Position numbers and translations under genes: made by a program. DNA of 6,452 bases from contig CAZYKR010000250.1 of the NCBI GenBank assembly GCA_964648005.1, positions 1-6,452 of the forward strand, given 5' to 3'. Shown piece by piece: positions 5,983 through 6,452 of the stretch. Under the pieces are notes generated by a model. The model saw nothing but the letters and a program-made list of their open reading frames with translations. It searched no databases and had not been told where the DNA came from. This stretch comes from JAGQTE01 sp964648005. GTDB taxonomy: Bacteria > Actinomycetota > Acidimicrobiia > Acidimicrobiales > Acidimicrobilacustridaceae. Position 1 is the stretch's first letter. Every line of letters begins with the position of its first letter.

Positions 5983-6452
5983 TCAGGCGAAGCGCGCGGC
6001 CATGCGCTGGAGGGTGCCGATGGTGCGCATCGTGGTGGTCGTGGCGATGGCGCGGCCGAGCTCGGCGTCGTCGATCGTGGCCTCCATGAGCTTGCCGTGG
6101 CGTCGCCAGTACACCTCGCGGCCGGCGACGTGCAGCTCGTCGTTCGACGTGGCCAGGGCCTCGACCGCACGTGCGGCGGATCGGGACAGGGGCGTGGCGC
6201 ACAGCAGCACGTGGACGGTGGCGCCGTCGACGGGTGCACCGAACGGCTCAGCGGCGGCGATGGCGACGAGCTCGTCGAGGGTGCGGACCATGGTGGGGAC
6301 AGGCCAGCCGAAGGCGGCTTCGAGCTCGGTGGCGAGGTGGGTCTCGGCGTCGGCGGGGGAGCGGTCGGTGGTGCCGACGACGTTGCCGGCGGCCTGGTAC
6401 GTGGCGACGTCGGTGAGCCCGGCTGCGGTGCACGCCTCGGCGAGCTGGGCGT
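5983..6452 (-). CDS. DUF1697 family protein, N-terminus cut by window edge
   Basis: The last 155 residues of a DUF1697 protein; the reading frame continues past the right edge, and about 25 N-terminal residues (normally containing LLRGINVGG) are outside. Visible family landmarks are the LTDVATYQAAGNVVG region, where relatives have T-Y-I-Q-S-G-N-V-V-F, then VPTMVRTLDELVAIAAAEPFG, HVLLCATP, the VAGREVYWRRHGKLM strand pair and the closing TTTTMRTIGTLQRMAA, where relatives have TTRNW-x-TV. The ATG at 6291 is internal and should not be taken as the start, because the frame before it encodes conserved family sequence. The function of DUF1697 is unknown. It is upstream of the nitronate monooxygenase-like gene on the same strand with a 67-bp gap that holds only GC-rich sequence. 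Confidence 0.85.
   Translation of the reverse strand, partial: AQLAEACTAAGLTDVATYQAAGNVVGTTDRSPADAETHLATELEAAFGWPVPTMVRTLDELVAIAAAEPFGAPVDGATVHVLLCATPLSRSAARAVEALATSNDELHVAGREVYWRRHGKLMEATIDDAELGRAIATTTTMRTIGTLQRMAARFA

Noticed and set aside
5226..6089. A 287-codon plus-strand open frame across the nitronate monooxygenase-like and DUF1697 genes
   Set aside because: Antisense to two genes with recognisable motifs, with no domain-like pattern or ribosome site of its own.

Overview
The window is a very GC-rich segment with strong G/C preference at third codon positions. Its gene content (Mycobacterium-type arylsulfatase, actinobacterial DUF1214 protein, pirin, class I methyltransferase, nitronate-monooxygenase-like flavoprotein, DUF1697 protein) and a leaderless-type promoter before one gene point to Actinomycetota. 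My impression is Acidimicrobiia or a relative, but nothing here fixes the genus. No rRNA, tRNA, CRISPR array, transposase, integrase or attachment site is visible, so it looks like ordinary chromosome.

Layout. A large arylsulfatase runs leftward from 892 and off the left edge. A divergent regulatory region (893-1154) separates it from four rightward genes packed as an operon: a DUF1214 protein (1155-2231), a lipoprotein with SnoaL/NTF2-like modules (2228-3070, ATGA overlap with the previous gene), a pirin (3081-4100) and a SAM-dependent methyltransferase (4107-4922). A G/C-rich hairpin at 4938-4955 lies between this operon and two leftward genes: a nitronate-monooxygenase-like protein (4965-5915) and, upstream of it, a DUF1697 protein that is cut by the right edge (5983-6452).

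The divergent region is the most structured non-coding part. It holds a well-spaced sigma-70-like promoter for the sulfatase (GTGACA, 17 bp, CATACT) and two overlapping inverted repeats (949-975 and 959-987) that cover its -35 box. This is a good candidate for an operator or for competing hairpins. The leader of the DUF1214 gene is G-rich, carries a 16-bp direct repeat, and makes the start codon of that gene ambiguous (ATG 1059 or GTG 1155).

How the genes work together is not established. Spacing suggests that the four rightward genes are co-expressed. They combine two families of unknown reaction (DUF1214, SnoaL-like lipoprotein) with a metal-dependent cupin and a methyltransferase, beside a sulfatase and a flavoprotein. 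That mix would suit modification or breakdown of a small organic molecule, but this is inference. I see no convincing sign of a wholly new system. The most notable points are the overlapping dyads, the one-and-a-half-domain lipoprotein, the flavoprotein lacking its usual catalytic His, and the leaderless-type promoter formed from a stop codon.
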